From the NCBI RefSeq assembly GCF_017874475.1, contig NZ_JAGGLO010000001.1:434001-498000 (forward strand): 64,000 nt of DNA, given 5' to 3'. The notes below the pieces were generated by a model. The model was not told where the DNA came from and searched no databases. It saw only the letters and a list, made by a program, of their open reading frames with translations. Below are positions 8,290-19,292 of the stretch, in pieces (within the stretch, counting starts at the first letter, position 1; each line of letters begins with the position of its first letter). The position numbers and the translations under genes are program-made. This DNA comes from Anaerococcus degeneri (GTDB taxonomy: Bacteria > Bacillota > Clostridia > Tissierellales > Peptoniphilaceae).

Positions 8290-8688
8290 ATGAGTGGACT
8301 AATAAATTTAATAAGTGAATATTCTTCAAGACTTGCGATACTACCAATCCTTGTTCTTATGAATGTAATTATTACTATTATTATTCATTTTATTAATAGA
8401 AAAAAATTACTAAAATTTTTACCGTCATTTATAATTGGTATAGGAGCCTTAGTAGTAGGAATCTATTCTATAACTATATTCAATAGTCCAATGGGGCTTA
8501 ACACAGCATGGATTGCAGTCTTTTTAGGTTCGGCTGCACTTGTAGGTATATGTGTATGTTTTATTATAGATTTAATAGGTTCTATAAAGAAAAATATTGG
8601 TTTAGCTGTTGATGAAAGCGACAGTGATAAATCAAATTATTTAATTAGTGATAAGGCATTTAAGGCTAAGAAAAAAAGGAAAATATAA
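8290..8688 (+). CDS. Small membrane protein of unknown function, 132 aa
   Basis: The sequence predicts three membrane helices, at about residues 14-34, 42-63 and 70-96, followed by a charged cytoplasmic tail rich in Asp/Ser and then Lys (KAKKKRKI at the end). I see no catalytic motif and recognise no family. AAGGAGAA precedes the ATG. The stop overlaps the start of the HAD gene by one base, so it belongs to the rdgB-yfcE-HAD transcript. The positive C-terminal end suggests that the tail faces the cytoplasm. Confidence 0.65.
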   Translation: MSGLINLISEYSSRLAILPILVLMNVIITIIIHFINRKKLLKFLPSFIIGIGALVVGIYSITIFNSPMGLNTAWIAVFLGSAALVGICVCFIIDLIGSIKKNIGLAVDESDSDKSNYLISDKAFKAKKKRKI

Positions 8689-9425
8689 TGACTAAAGCAG
8701 CTTTTTTTGATATAGACGGTACACTTTTTAGAAACTCTTTACTTATCGAGCACTTTCTTAAGCTTGTAGAGGCAGGGATTTTAGATAGGAGCATATGGAC
8801 AGAAGAAATTGGGCCTCTATTTAGTAAGTATGAAAATAGGCTCGGTGCCTATGAAGATTACTTAAATAAATCAGCCCTAGCATACCAAAAGGCAATGGTT
8901 GGGCTTGATAAAGAAATAGTAGATATGTATGCCCAAATAGTCCTTGCTGAAAATAAGGATAAAGTTTATAACGTAACTAGAAATGCAGTTAAAAAACACA
9001 TAGAAGAAGGTTATTTAATCTTTTTTATATCTGGTTCTCCAGATTTTTTGGTAGATGGTTTTTCTAAACTTTATAAGGCAACAGATTCAATTTCAACAAA
9101 CTATGTTTTTGATGAAAATAATAAATTTACTGGTAAAGTAATACCTATGTGGGATGGGGAAAGTAAGTTAGGAGCTGTTGGTAGACTTAAGGAAAAATAT
9201 GATATAGACCTTAGTAAATCCTATGCTTATGGAGATACAAATGGTGATATTACAATGTTTGATCTTGTTGGCAATCCACATGCCATAAACCCATCTTTTG
9301 AATTAATCGAGAATTTATACAAGAATGAAGAATTAAGAAAAAAAGCAGTTATTAATATTGAGAGAAAAGATGTGAATTATAATTTCGCTCTAAAAGATTT
9401 ATCAGTAGAATTTTTAAAATTCTAA
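8688..9425 (+). CDS. HAD-IB family phosphatase (SerB-like)
   Basis: A 245-residue HAD hydrolase. Motif I is FFDIDGTLF near the N-terminus, with the Asp nucleophile and the general acid two residues later. Motif II is FFISGSPDFLV at about residue 110, and motifs III/IV are the Lys region and SYAYGDTNGDITMF at about 181-194, followed by NPHAINPS. This arrangement matches the HAD-IB subfamily, which includes phosphoserine phosphatases and lysophosphatidate-type phosphatases. No membrane segment is present. Substrate cannot be inferred; SerB proper usually carries a different cap. It is the last gene before a large hairpin, consistent with the end of an operon. Confidence 0.88.
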   Translation: MTKAAFFDIDGTLFRNSLLIEHFLKLVEAGILDRSIWTEEIGPLFSKYENRLGAYEDYLNKSALAYQKAMVGLDKEIVDMYAQIVLAENKDKVYNVTRNAVKKHIEEGYLIFFISGSPDFLVDGFSKLYKATDSISTNYVFDENNKFTGKVIPMWDGESKLGAVGRLKEKYDIDLSKSYAYGDTNGDITMFDLVGNPHAINPSFELIENLYKNEELRKKAVINIERKDVNYNFALKDLSVEFLKF

Positions 9426-9465
9426 AAATATTTTTAATGAATTTTTTTAAATAATAATCATTCTC

Positions 9466-9540
9466 AAAAGCTAAAACATCTAAGAGATATTCATTAATAA
9501 ATTATTAATGAATATTTTTACCGCTAATTTAGCTTTTTTT
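9466..9540 (+). terminator. Nested two-tier hairpin, probable terminator
   Basis: An outer 10-bp stem, AAAAGCTAAA (9466-9475) with TTTAGCTTTT (9528-9537), encloses a perfect 13-bp inner stem, ATATTCATTAATA (9487-9499) with TATTAATGAATAT (9503-9515), loop AAT. The outer right arm runs into a T tract. It likely terminates the HAD operon. The extra inner stem is unusual for a simple terminator. Confidence 0.65.
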
Positions 9541-9610
9541 ATTTCTTATGGCAAATAAATCTAAATAAAAGACTTCGTTTTTATGTTAAAATAGTAGTCG
9601 AGGTAGAATA

Positions 9611-10324
9611 ATGAAGGCAGAATTAAGGAATCCTATTCCAGTAATTGAAAAACTTGAATATAATTATTTAGTAGATGAAGATATATACTCATTAAATACC
9701 CTTATGTCTTTGTTATACGACAGAAATTTTATTAATTTCTCTAAGCATTCCTACTATGTTAAGGACTACTGCTTTAAGAATCTAAAGAAATATTTCTGGA
9801 ACTTAGTAGATATTGATGAAATAATCAATAGTCTTAGCAGAAATATTGGTGGAGACATAGATAGGTATGAATATTTAATATCTATTAAGGCTCAATACAG
9901 GGCATTTAGGTCCAAAAAAGCGGTTGATAAGCTTGAATTTATGCTAATTGAATCTTTTGGTGTGGATTTTCTGCTTGACGGAACAAATATTTATTATAAT
10001 AGAGAAGATAGGGATATAGTAAAAATAGGAAAAGTCATGAAAGATGTAATTTTTTCAAATAGAGAATTGGTTGCTTCTTTGAGACGTGACTTATATAATT
10101 TTGCTGATCTATGCCTAAAGAAAAAGATTTATGCTATAGATATGTTGACACATAAACAGTTAACATTTAACAAAGAAAGTATTTTTACAGAAGATATTAC
10201 TACCAAACAAACTCAAAAAATATACGAAAAAACAGTCAGCTACCTATATAGGTCCATTGTTGATACATATGCTGAGTATTATTACAGGGGTTTGATAAAA
10301 GAAGTATTTGAAAGGTATCAATAG
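9611..10324 (+). CDS. Uncharacterised protein, 237 aa
   Basis: A soluble, largely helical protein rich in Tyr, Lys, Asp and Ile. There is no signal peptide, transmembrane helix, P-loop, Cys cluster or other motif I can name. The middle has a conserved-looking patch, MLIESFGVDFLLDG near residues 112-125, and the C-terminus is aromatic (YAEYYYRGL). The start ATG has a GAGGTAG ribosome binding site. It stands alone between the nested hairpin at 9466-9540 and a terminator on its own stop codon, just upstream of ruvCAB. No function is assigned. Confidence 0.65.
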   Translation: MKAELRNPIPVIEKLEYNYLVDEDIYSLNTLMSLLYDRNFINFSKHSYYVKDYCFKNLKKYFWNLVDIDEIINSLSRNIGGDIDRYEYLISIKAQYRAFRSKKAVDKLEFMLIESFGVDFLLDGTNIYYNREDRDIVKIGKVMKDVIFSNRELVASLRRDLYNFADLCLKKKIYAIDMLTHKQLTFNKESIFTEDITTKQTQKIYEKTVSYLYRSIVDTYAEYYYRGLIKEVFERYQ

Positions 10325-10343
10325 GGCTAAATAAGCCCTTTTT
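10323..10343 (+). terminator. Terminator overlapping a stop codon
   Basis: AGGGCT (10323-10328) pairs with AGCCCT (10334-10339) across a 5-base loop, then a T run. The first arm begins inside the TAG stop of the preceding gene. The ruvC ATG follows 9 bases after the T run, so read-through or re-initiation may matter for ruvC. Confidence 0.65.
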
Positions 10344-10352
10344 ATATTGGCT

Positions 10353-10847
10353 ATGATAGTTTTAGGAATAGATCCAGGCATAGCAATCATGGGCTATGGC
10401 GTGGTTGAATTTAAATCAAATAAGGTTAAAGTATTAGAAAATGGTGTAGTAACAACGTCATCTAAGACAAGGACACCTGAAAGACTTAAAATTTTATATG
10501 ATCATTTAGATAAGATAATTAAGGAATATAGACCTGATGAATTTGCTATCGAGGAGTTGTTTTTCAACCAAAATGTCAAAACAGCTATAACAGTAGGTCA
10601 TGCCAGGGGTGTTCAAGTTTTATGTGCTCAAGATAACGGCCTAGATATATTTGAATACACTCCTCTTCAGATTAAGCAAGCTATAACAGGTTATGGAAGG
10701 GCAAGTAAGCAGCAAATGCAATTGACAATTACCACTCTTCTGAACCTAAAGAAGATACCTAAGCCAGATGATGCTGCAGACGCCTTATCTGTTGCTCTTT
10801 GTCATGTGCTTAGCCAAAGATTTAAAGAACAGTATAGGATGAATTAA
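10353..10847 (+). CDS. ruvC: Holliday junction resolvase RuvC
   Basis: A 164-residue endonuclease that cuts Holliday junctions moved by RuvAB. The catalytic acids are visible: Asp in VLGIDPGIAIMGYG near the N-terminus, Glu in FAIEELFFNQN (about residue 68) and the C-terminal pair in KPDDAADALSVALCH. I start it at ATG 10353; a TTG 6 bases upstream is in frame but gives no better ribosome binding site. No strong Shine-Dalgarno is seen, only the tail of the upstream terminator. Its TAA overlaps the ruvA ATG by one base, giving a ruvC-ruvA-ruvB operon. Confidence 0.95.
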   Translation: MIVLGIDPGIAIMGYGVVEFKSNKVKVLENGVVTTSSKTRTPERLKILYDHLDKIIKEYRPDEFAIEELFFNQNVKTAITVGHARGVQVLCAQDNGLDIFEYTPLQIKQAITGYGRASKQQMQLTITTLLNLKKIPKPDDAADALSVALCHVLSQRFKEQYRMN

Positions 10848-11437
10848 TGATTTCATACATAAAAGGTGATGTTAAGGCAATTAGTGAAGAGGGTTTTGTA
10901 ATAGAAAATAATAACATTGGTTATTTTATAAATTCAACTCTCACAAGCCTTTCAAACATCCAAATAAATAACGAATATAAAATTTATACATCAATGCAGG
11001 TAAGAGAAGACGATATTTCTATCTATGGATTTTATTCGAAAGAAGAATTAGAAATGTTCCTACTTTTAATTTCTGTATCAAGTATAGGACCAAAGATTGC
11101 CCTAGGCATGTTATCATCAATAAGTGCTGATGAAATTAAATTAGCAATTGTAAATAATGATATAGATAAACTTACAAAAGCTAAGGGAATTGGCAAGAAA
11201 ACAGCTTCTAGAATTATCCTTGAGCTAGTTGACAAGGTTAAGAAAATGGCCTTGCCAGATGTAGATAAAATTGAAACAGTTAACCATGTGGAAAATGATA
11301 ATTTAGGTGTTGCAAGAGAAGCACTTAAAAATTTAGGATATATGGAAAATGATATTGCAAGGGTCTTAAGTGAATTAAGGGATGCTGACCTAAGCCTTGA
11401 AGCTTTGATTAAAGAAAGTCTAAAAAGACTTATTTAG
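10847..11437 (+). CDS. ruvA: Holliday junction DNA helicase subunit RuvA
   Basis: A 196-residue protein that forms the tetramer holding the four-way junction for RuvB. The N-terminal OB-fold runs over about residues 1-62 (MISYIKGDVKAISEEGFVIE, YKIYTSMQVREDDISIYGF). Two helix-hairpin-helix motifs follow, VSSIGPKIALGMLSS and KAKGIGKKTASRIILEL. A flexible linker leads to the small C-terminal RuvB-contacting domain (VAREALKNLGYMENDI). It is the usual length. The start overlaps the ruvC stop and ruvB follows after 8 bases, so the whole resolvasome is co-expressed. Confidence 0.97.
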   Translation: MISYIKGDVKAISEEGFVIENNNIGYFINSTLTSLSNIQINNEYKIYTSMQVREDDISIYGFYSKEELEMFLLLISVSSIGPKIALGMLSSISADEIKLAIVNNDIDKLTKAKGIGKKTASRIILELVDKVKKMALPDVDKIETVNHVENDNLGVAREALKNLGYMENDIARVLSELRDADLSLEALIKESLKRLI

Positions 11438-11445
11438 GTGGATAA

Positions 11446-12453
11446 ATGTTTGATGAAAACACAAGAATAGTAGGATCTAACGAGCAAATCGAAGACCTAA
11501 AACAAGAAAACTCTATAAGACCAAGGTGGCTAAAGGACTATATTGGCCAGGATAAGGCAAAAGAAAAGCTTGATATTTTTATAAAGTCTTCTCTTTCAAG
11601 AAAAGAACCCCTTGACCACGTTCTTCTCCAAGGCCCTCCTGGACTTGGCAAGACAACACTTTCAACTATAATTGCCAATGAACTTGGAGTTAATTTGCGT
11701 GTAACAAGTGGACCTGCCATAGAAAGGCCATCTGACCTTGCATCAATACTTACAAATCTTGCCGAGGGCGATGTTTTATTTATAGATGAAATTCACAGAA
11801 TCAACAGGTCAGTTGAAGAAATATTGTATTCAGCTATGGAAGACTTTGTTCTTGATATTATTGTAGGAAAAGGACCAAATGCTCAATCAATAAGAATTGA
11901 CTTAGAAAAATTCACCTTGATAGGAGCTACAACAAGAGCAGGTATGCTATCCGCTCCACTTAGAGATAGGTTTGGAGTTCTTTTATCCTTAAACTTATAC
12001 GATAGCAAAGACCTCACAACTATTGTAAAGAGATCTGCAAGTATTTTAGACATACCAATTGACGATAAAGGCGCAATAGAAATTGCCAAAAGATCAAGAG
12101 GTACACCAAGGATTGCCAATAGGTTGTTAAAAAGAGTTAGGGACTACGCCATAGTTAAGGCAGATGATAAGATTGATTATGAGACAAGCAAGAAGGGACT
12201 TGAACTTCTTGAAATTGATCCCATGGGTCTTGATACCATGGATAAGAAAATTATACTTACAATGTATGAGAACTTTGCAGGTGGTCCTGTGGGTGTGGAT
12301 ACAATAGCTGCTTCTACTGGAATAGAAAATGTTACAATAGAAGATGTATATGAGCCATATCTCCTTCAGATTGGCTTTATATCAAGGACACCAAGAGGTA
12401 GAATTTTGACTAGAAAAGCCTATGACCACTACGGCTTAAAATATGAGGATTAG
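11446..12453 (+). CDS. ruvB: Holliday junction branch migration ATPase RuvB
   Basis: A 335-residue AAA+ motor that pumps DNA through the RuvA-bound junction. Walker A is [12 protein letters not shown] at about residues 64-75, Walker B is LFIDEIHR at about 112-119, and the sensor/arginine-finger region reads [15 protein letters not shown]. The C-terminal winged helix, about 255-333, contains [14 protein letters not shown] and [13 protein letters not shown], both typical. AGGTGG precedes the start. It directly abuts queA with no gap, a linkage common in Firmicutes and proteobacteria (ruv-queA-tgt-yajC). Confidence 0.97.
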   Translation: MFDENTRIVGSNEQIEDLKQENSIRPRWLKDYIGQDKAKEKLDIFIKSSLSRKEPLDHVLLQGPPGLGKTTLSTIIANELGVNLRVTSGPAIERPSDLASILTNLAEGDVLFIDEIHRINRSVEEILYSAMEDFVLDIIVGKGPNAQSIRIDLEKFTLIGATTRAGMLSAPLRDRFGVLLSLNLYDSKDLTTIVKRSASILDIPIDDKGAIEIAKRSRGTPRIANRLLKRVRDYAIVKADDKIDYETSKKGLELLEIDPMGLDTMDKKIILTMYENFAGGPVGVDTIAASTGIENVTIEDVYEPYLLQIGFISRTPRGRILTRKAYDHYGLKYED

Positions 12454-14602
<2,149 letters not shown>

Positions 14603-14603
<1 letters not shown>

Positions 14604-14863
14604 TGAAACTTGAATATATAATTTTAATTATCTTAGCTGTAGGTTTTTATTACACAAATATTTTAGACTATAGGAAAGATAAAAATAGAGAGATTTTTGT
14701 TAATGATAATTTGAAAGTGTCTTCAAAAATTATTACAAAATCAGGAATTGTCGGTTATGTAACAAATATTAATAAAAATGAAGTTACCATAGTTACTGGT
14801 GAAGTTGAAAAAACATCATACCTGATTATTGAAAAATCATATATAGAAAATATTTTGGAATAG
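14603..14863 (+). CDS. yajC: YajC-like preprotein translocase accessory subunit
   Basis: A short protein of 86 residues with one N-terminal membrane helix (about 4-19) and a small cytoplasmic domain. The domain follows the YajC pattern: a charged linker, then LKVSSKIITKSGIVGYV and a strand pair NEVTIVTG. The sequence is diverged, but its place directly after tgt is the classic tgt-yajC arrangement. YajC associates with the SecDF/YidC translocon. secDF does not follow here, since recJ is next. The stop codon lies in a terminator. Identification rests partly on context. Confidence 0.72.
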
Positions 14864-14885
14864 GGGCCTAGGCCTCTTTTTCTTT
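14862..14885 (+). terminator. Intrinsic terminator on the yajC stop codon
   Basis: AGGGGC (14862-14867) pairs with GCCTCT (14872-14877), one G-T pair, loop CTAG, followed by TTTTTCTTT. It begins within the yajC TAG and closes the ruvCAB-queA-tgt-yajC operon. Confidence 0.68.
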
Positions 14886-14910
14886 ATAAATCTTTATTAA
14901 AGAGTATAAT
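14883..14910 (+). promoter_or_regulatory. Candidate sigma-A promoter for recJ
   Basis: A perfect -10 TATAAT at 14905-14910 with a weak -35 TTTATA at 14883-14888, spacer 16. It lies after the terminator and 17 bases before the recJ ATG, with AAAGGA as ribosome binding site. Confidence 0.55.
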
Positions 14911-14927
14911 TTACTAGAAAGGAAGTT

Positions 14928-16658
14928 ATGGCAAACTGGTTTATTTATAACAAAAAACAAAACTATATAAACAATCTTAAGCTTGGAAATATCTCTAAAT
15001 TAGATGCCCTTATTTTGGGAAATAGGGATATTATTGACCCAGCAAAAGTAGATATGTATATAAATCCCGACTTAAAAAAGCTCCATGACCCATTTTTATT
15101 AAATGATATGGATAAGGCAGTAGATTTGATAATTGAAATTATGAAAAATGGTGGGGAGATAAGAATATTTGGAGACTACGACCAAGACGGTATAGCGTCA
15201 GTAATGACCCTGATGGATGGTCTTTTATTTTATTATGACAATATCTCATATGATATTCCTCATAGGGTAGAAGAAGGCTATGGGATTTCTTCAAAAATGA
15301 GCGATAAAGCAATAGAAGATAAGGTTTCCTTAGTCATAACCTGTGATAATGGAATTACTGGCTTTGATCAAATTGACAACCTCAAACAGGCTGGGATAAA
15401 TGTAATAGTTACTGACCACCATCAAATTCAAAAAGAAGAAAATGACGAATGGTTAGATCAAATTTTGCCAAATGCCGATGCTGTTATCAATCCTAAAAGA
15501 CTAGATTCAACCTACCCCTTTGATGACTTATGTGGAGCAGGGGTTAGTTTTAAACTAATCCAAGGGCTTTATCAAAAGCTTGATGGGGATGAATATTATT
15601 TATATTCCCTATTAGAATACGTGGCTATGGGCACAGTTTGTGATATTGTTTCACTCACAGATGAAAATAGGATATTTGTCATAGAGGGCCTTAAAAGATT
15701 GAATGAGACAGAGAAGATTGGAATAAAAGCTCTACTAGATGAAGCTGGTTGGGATAGGGAAATCGACGAATACACCCTTGGTTTTATTCTAGGCCCTCTT
15801 ATGAATTCTACAGGCAGACTAAAAAGTGCAAAACTTGCTATAGATTTACTAATTGAAGAAGATATTGACAAGATCTATGAGATGGCGACTGATTTGGTTA
15901 AACTTAACAACGAAAGAAAATCCTTGACTGAAACTGCTTATAACAGAGCAATTGAAATTATTAAAGATAATTCTTATGACAAGGATGATGTGATCATAGT
16001 TTATGCTCCAGATATAAATGAATCTATTTGTGGTATTGTTGCAGGTAGGATAAAGGAAAAATATTATAGACCAACAATCATTCTTACAAATGCTAAGGAA
16101 GAGGGCGTTGCCAAAGGGTCTGGCAGGTCAATTTCTACTTACAATATGTATGAAAATATAAGGCCGTATGCTGATAAACTAGAATCTTTTGGTGGCCACC
16201 CTATGGCCTGCGGCTTATCGATTAGTATAGATAAAATAGATGAATTTAGGATATTTTTAAATGAAAACTCAAAATTATCAAAGGCTGATAAAGAAAATTC
16301 TATAAACATTGATACTCAGATTCCTATTTCTAAACTATCATTAGAATTTGCAGAAAGTCTGGATAAGTTTAAACCTTTTGGCAAAGATAATCAAAGACCA
16401 GTTTTTGCAAATAAAGGTGTTGATATTGCATCAATTTCAATGATTGGTAAAGATAAAAACACCTTAAGACTATCCTTATTCCAGAATGGAATTTACTATA
16501 ATGCTATTAAATTTCAGGCAGAGGATGATTATAAGTATTTAAAAGAGAAATTTAATGGAGATATCCTTGGCAAAAAGATTGATATTGTTTACTATCCGGA
16601 TGTGAATGAATTTAGGGGCAATAGGTCCTTGCAATTAAAATTAATTGATATTAGGTGA
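14928..16658 (+). CDS. recJ: Single-stranded-DNA-specific exonuclease RecJ
   Basis: A 576-residue 5'-3' exonuclease of the DHH phosphoesterase superfamily, used in recombination and mismatch or base-excision repair. All motifs are intact: FGDYDQDGIASV, TCDNGIT, VTDHHQI, GAGVSFKLIQG, the STGRLKSAK block, and the DHHA1 motif ending ESFGGHPMACG at about residue 420. A C-terminal OB-type domain follows. At 576 residues it resembles E. coli RecJ rather than the longer Bacillus form. It is transcribed from its own promoter and leads into rel with the ribosome binding site overlapping its stop codon. Confidence 0.95.
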   Translation: MANWFIYNKKQNYINNLKLGNISKLDALILGNRDIIDPAKVDMYINPDLKKLHDPFLLNDMDKAVDLIIEIMKNGGEIRIFGDYDQDGIASVMTLMDGLLFYYDNISYDIPHRVEEGYGISSKMSDKAIEDKVSLVITCDNGITGFDQIDNLKQAGINVIVTDHHQIQKEENDEWLDQILPNADAVINPKRLDSTYPFDDLCGAGVSFKLIQGLYQKLDGDEYYLYSLLEYVAMGTVCDIVSLTDENRIFVIEGLKRLNETEKIGIKALLDEAGWDREIDEYTLGFILGPLMNSTGRLKSAKLAIDLLIEEDIDKIYEMATDLVKLNNERKSLTETAYNRAIEIIKDNSYDKDDVIIVYAPDINESICGIVAGRIKEKYYRPTIILTNAKEEGVAKGSGRSISTYNMYENIRPYADKLESFGGHPMACGLSISIDKIDEFRIFLNENSKLSKADKENSINIDTQIPISKLSLEFAESLDKFKPFGKDNQRPVFANKGVDIASISMIGKDKNTLRLSLFQNGIYYNAIKFQAEDDYKYLKEKFNGDILGKKIDIVYYPDVNEFRGNRSLQLKLIDIR

Positions 16659-16662
16659 TTTT

Positions 16663-18843
16663 ATGGCAACCGATTTTAATAAAGAATTTATAAAATTTAA
16701 AGAGCTTATTTTAAAAAATAATCCTCACGCTAACATAGAACTTATAAAAAAGGCCTATGACTTTGGTGTTCTCCATCACAATGGACAAAAAAGAAATTCT
16801 GGAGAAGATTATTTTATCCACCCGATTGCTGTAGCCTCTAATTTATCAGATATGAAGCTAGATGATGAGACTATTTGTGCTGGCTTGATGCACGATGTTC
16901 TTGAAGATACTGATGTTACTAGAGATGAAATGAAGTCTGAGTTTGGAGAGGAAATTACTTTTTTAGTTGATGGAGTTACAAAACTTAAAAACCTAAACTA
17001 CACTTCAAAAGAAGAAAAGCAAGCTGAAAACATTAGAAAAATGGTTATGGCTATGGCAAATGATGTAAGGGTAGTCCTTATAAAACTTGCCGATAGACTT
17101 CACAACATGAGAACTTTAGAATACATGACCAGGTCTAAACAATTACAAAAGGCGAATGAGACCATTGAAATATATGTGCCTCTTGCCCATAGGCTTGGAA
17201 TTTATTCTTTAAAATGGGAATTAGAAGATCTTTGTTTTAGGTACCAGGAACCTGAAAAGTACTATGAGCTTGCAGAAATGGTAAGCGTAAAAAGACGTGA
17301 GAGAGAAAATTACATCAACGAAATAATTGATACCTTAACAAAATCTCTCGAGTCAACAAGTATTAATTTTGAAATTTCTGGCAGGCCAAAGTCTCTATAT
17401 TCCATAAATAAAAAAATGGAAAGAAATAAGATTGCTTTTGAAGAAATTTACGACTTAACTGCGGTAAGGGTCCTTGTTGATACTATTGCAGAGTGTTATG
17501 CAGTTTTGGGTAAGGTTCACTCATTATGGAGACCAATCCCAAATAGGATTAAGGACTATATAGGCCAACCTAAGCCAAATGGATACAGGTCTCTACACAC
17601 TACTGTTTTTGGTGATGATTCCAAGCCTTTTGAAGTTCAAATTAGGACACGAAAAATGCACAGGGAGTGTGAATTTGGTGTTGCTGCCCATTGGCGTTAT
17701 AAAGAAAATAAAAAGACCAAGTCGGAATTCGATGATGCAATGAGCTTTTTGAGACAAATTGTAGAATGGCAACAAGAAGGCGGCAAGGATGTAAACAACG
17801 AAGAGTTTATGGAAACTCTTAAGACAGATTTCTTCTCTAGAGAAATATATGTCTATTCACCTGCTGGTGAGGTTTATTCCTTGCCAATAAATTCATGCGC
17901 TATTGATTTTGCCTATAAGATCCATACAGAAGTTGGTAATTCTTGTGTTGGGGCAAAGGTAAATGGTAGGATGGTTCCTATAACCCAACCACTAAAAACT
18001 GGGGATTTGGTAGAAATTATTACCAGCAAAAATTCTCAAGGACCAAGTAGGGACTGGCTTAATATTGTTAAAAGCAATCAAGCTAAATCTAAGATCAAAC
18101 AATTTTTCAAGCGTTTTGACAAGGAAGAAAATATTGAAATTGGTAAATATTCTGTAGCTCGTGACCTCAAGAAATATAGGCAAAACTACAGATATCTTCT
18201 TAAAGATGAATGGCTTGCTGAAATTGCGTCTGATCTGGGATTCCCATCTGAAGATGAAATGTATGCCTCAGTTGGTTATGGCAAAACTACTGCCGAACAA
18301 GTAAGCCAGAAATTAATAAGGAAAGATAAAGAAGAGTTTAAAAAAGAAGAACTCAACAAACCTTTAGACATAATTCAAAAAGAAATTAATACCCAAGTTA
18401 CTAACGAAATTAGGGTATCAGACCTCGAGGATGATGTTGAAGTTAAGTTTGCTAAATGCTGTACGCCAGTGCCTGGAGATCCAATAATTGGATTTATTAC
18501 CAAGGGCAATGGAATATCAGTTCATGTTAAAACTTGTCCTAATATTATTAATTCAAAGTCTCCAGAAAGATTAATCGATGTTTACTGGCAAAACCTATCT
18601 ACTGATAAGTTTCCAGTTAAAATCCAAATTATATCTGCAAATGGACCTTCAATCCTGTATGAGGTTTCTAAGATGATATCAACCTTTGACGTTAATATCT
18701 TAAGCATCAACGCAAGGACTGATAGTGATGCAGGTATTATGGACTTGGTTATTGAAGTTACAAGTACAGGGCAATTAGACAATGTGATTAAGAAACTTAA
18801 GACAATTAAAACTGTCTCTGATGTATTTAGGGTGAAAAGTTAA
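16663..18843 (+). CDS. rel: Bifunctional (p)ppGpp synthetase/hydrolase, RelA/SpoT family
   Basis: A 726-residue stringent-response enzyme. The N-terminal HD hydrolase keeps YFIHP and GLMHDVLEDT; the synthetase domain has GRPKSLYSINKKM, DLTAVRVLVD, PNGYRSLHTT and VQIRTRKMH. TGS (about 395-455; EIYVYSPAGEVYSLP), helical/zinc-finger (KCCTPVPGDPIIG) and C-terminal ACT domains follow. An intact HD site and synthetase fit the single long Rel of Firmicutes. I use ATG 16663 with AGGTGA just upstream, not the longer reading that begins inside recJ. It is followed directly by dtd, as in many Gram-positives. Confidence 0.96.
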   Translation: MATDFNKEFIKFKELILKNNPHANIELIKKAYDFGVLHHNGQKRNSGEDYFIHPIAVASNLSDMKLDDETICAGLMHDVLEDTDVTRDEMKSEFGEEITFLVDGVTKLKNLNYTSKEEKQAENIRKMVMAMANDVRVVLIKLADRLHNMRTLEYMTRSKQLQKANETIEIYVPLAHRLGIYSLKWELEDLCFRYQEPEKYYELAEMVSVKRRERENYINEIIDTLTKSLESTSINFEISGRPKSLYSINKKMERNKIAFEEIYDLTAVRVLVDTIAECYAVLGKVHSLWRPIPNRIKDYIGQPKPNGYRSLHTTVFGDDSKPFEVQIRTRKMHRECEFGVAAHWRYKENKKTKSEFDDAMSFLRQIVEWQQEGGKDVNNEEFMETLKTDFFSREIYVYSPAGEVYSLPINSCAIDFAYKIHTEVGNSCVGAKVNGRMVPITQPLKTGDLVEIITSKNSQGPSRDWLNIVKSNQAKSKIKQFFKRFDKEENIEIGKYSVARDLKKYRQNYRYLLKDEWLAEIASDLGFPSEDEMYASVGYGKTTAEQVSQKLIRKDKEEFKKEELNKPLDIIQKEINTQVTNEIRVSDLEDDVEVKFAKCCTPVPGDPIIGFITKGNGISVHVKTCPNIINSKSPERLIDVYWQNLSTDKFPVKIQIISANGPSILYEVSKMISTFDVNILSINARTDSDAGIMDLVIEVTSTGQLDNVIKKLKTIKTVSDVFRVKS

Positions 18844-19292
18844 TGAGAGCAATTATACAAAAAGTTACAAAGGCAAATGTTGTAGTAAAAGATGACTTAA
18901 TTTCTGAAATAGGAAATGGCTACATGATCCTACTTGCTGTTAAAGATACAGACAATGAAGATGACCTTGCCTATATAAAAAGAAAAATAGCAAATTTAAG
19001 AATTTTTGAAGATAAAGAAGGTAAAATGAACCTAAGCCTTAAAGACACAGGTGGCGAAATACTCCTTGTTAGTCAATTTACACTTTATGGTGATGCTAGA
19101 AAAGGCAATAGACCATCTTTTACCGAATCAGCAGGACTTGAAAAAGCAAATGCTTATTATGAAAAACTTCGTGATGAGCTTGTAAATGAAGGTTTTATTG
19201 TGAAAACTGGTCAATTTCAAGCACATATGGAAGTTAGTCTTGTAAATGACGGACCTGTTACAATTATTCTTGATAGTGAAAGGATATTTTAA
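18843..19292 (+). CDS. dtd: D-aminoacyl-tRNA deacylase
   Basis: A 149-residue proofreading enzyme that frees tRNA from D-amino acids (and glycine mischarged on tRNA-Ala). The two signature motifs are both present: LLVSQFTLYGDARKGNRPSF at about residues 75-94 and the cross-subunit Gly-Pro motif NDGPVTIIL near 137-145. The start MRAIIQKVTKANVVV is typical. It overlaps the rel stop by one base and the following hydrolase gene by one base, giving tight coupling. The rel-dtd pairing is widespread in Firmicutes. Confidence 0.96.
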   Translation: MRAIIQKVTKANVVVKDDLISEIGNGYMILLAVKDTDNEDDLAYIKRKIANLRIFEDKEGKMNLSLKDTGGEILLVSQFTLYGDARKGNRPSFTESAGLEKANAYYEKLRDELVNEGFIVKTGQFQAHMEVSLVNDGPVTIILDSERIF

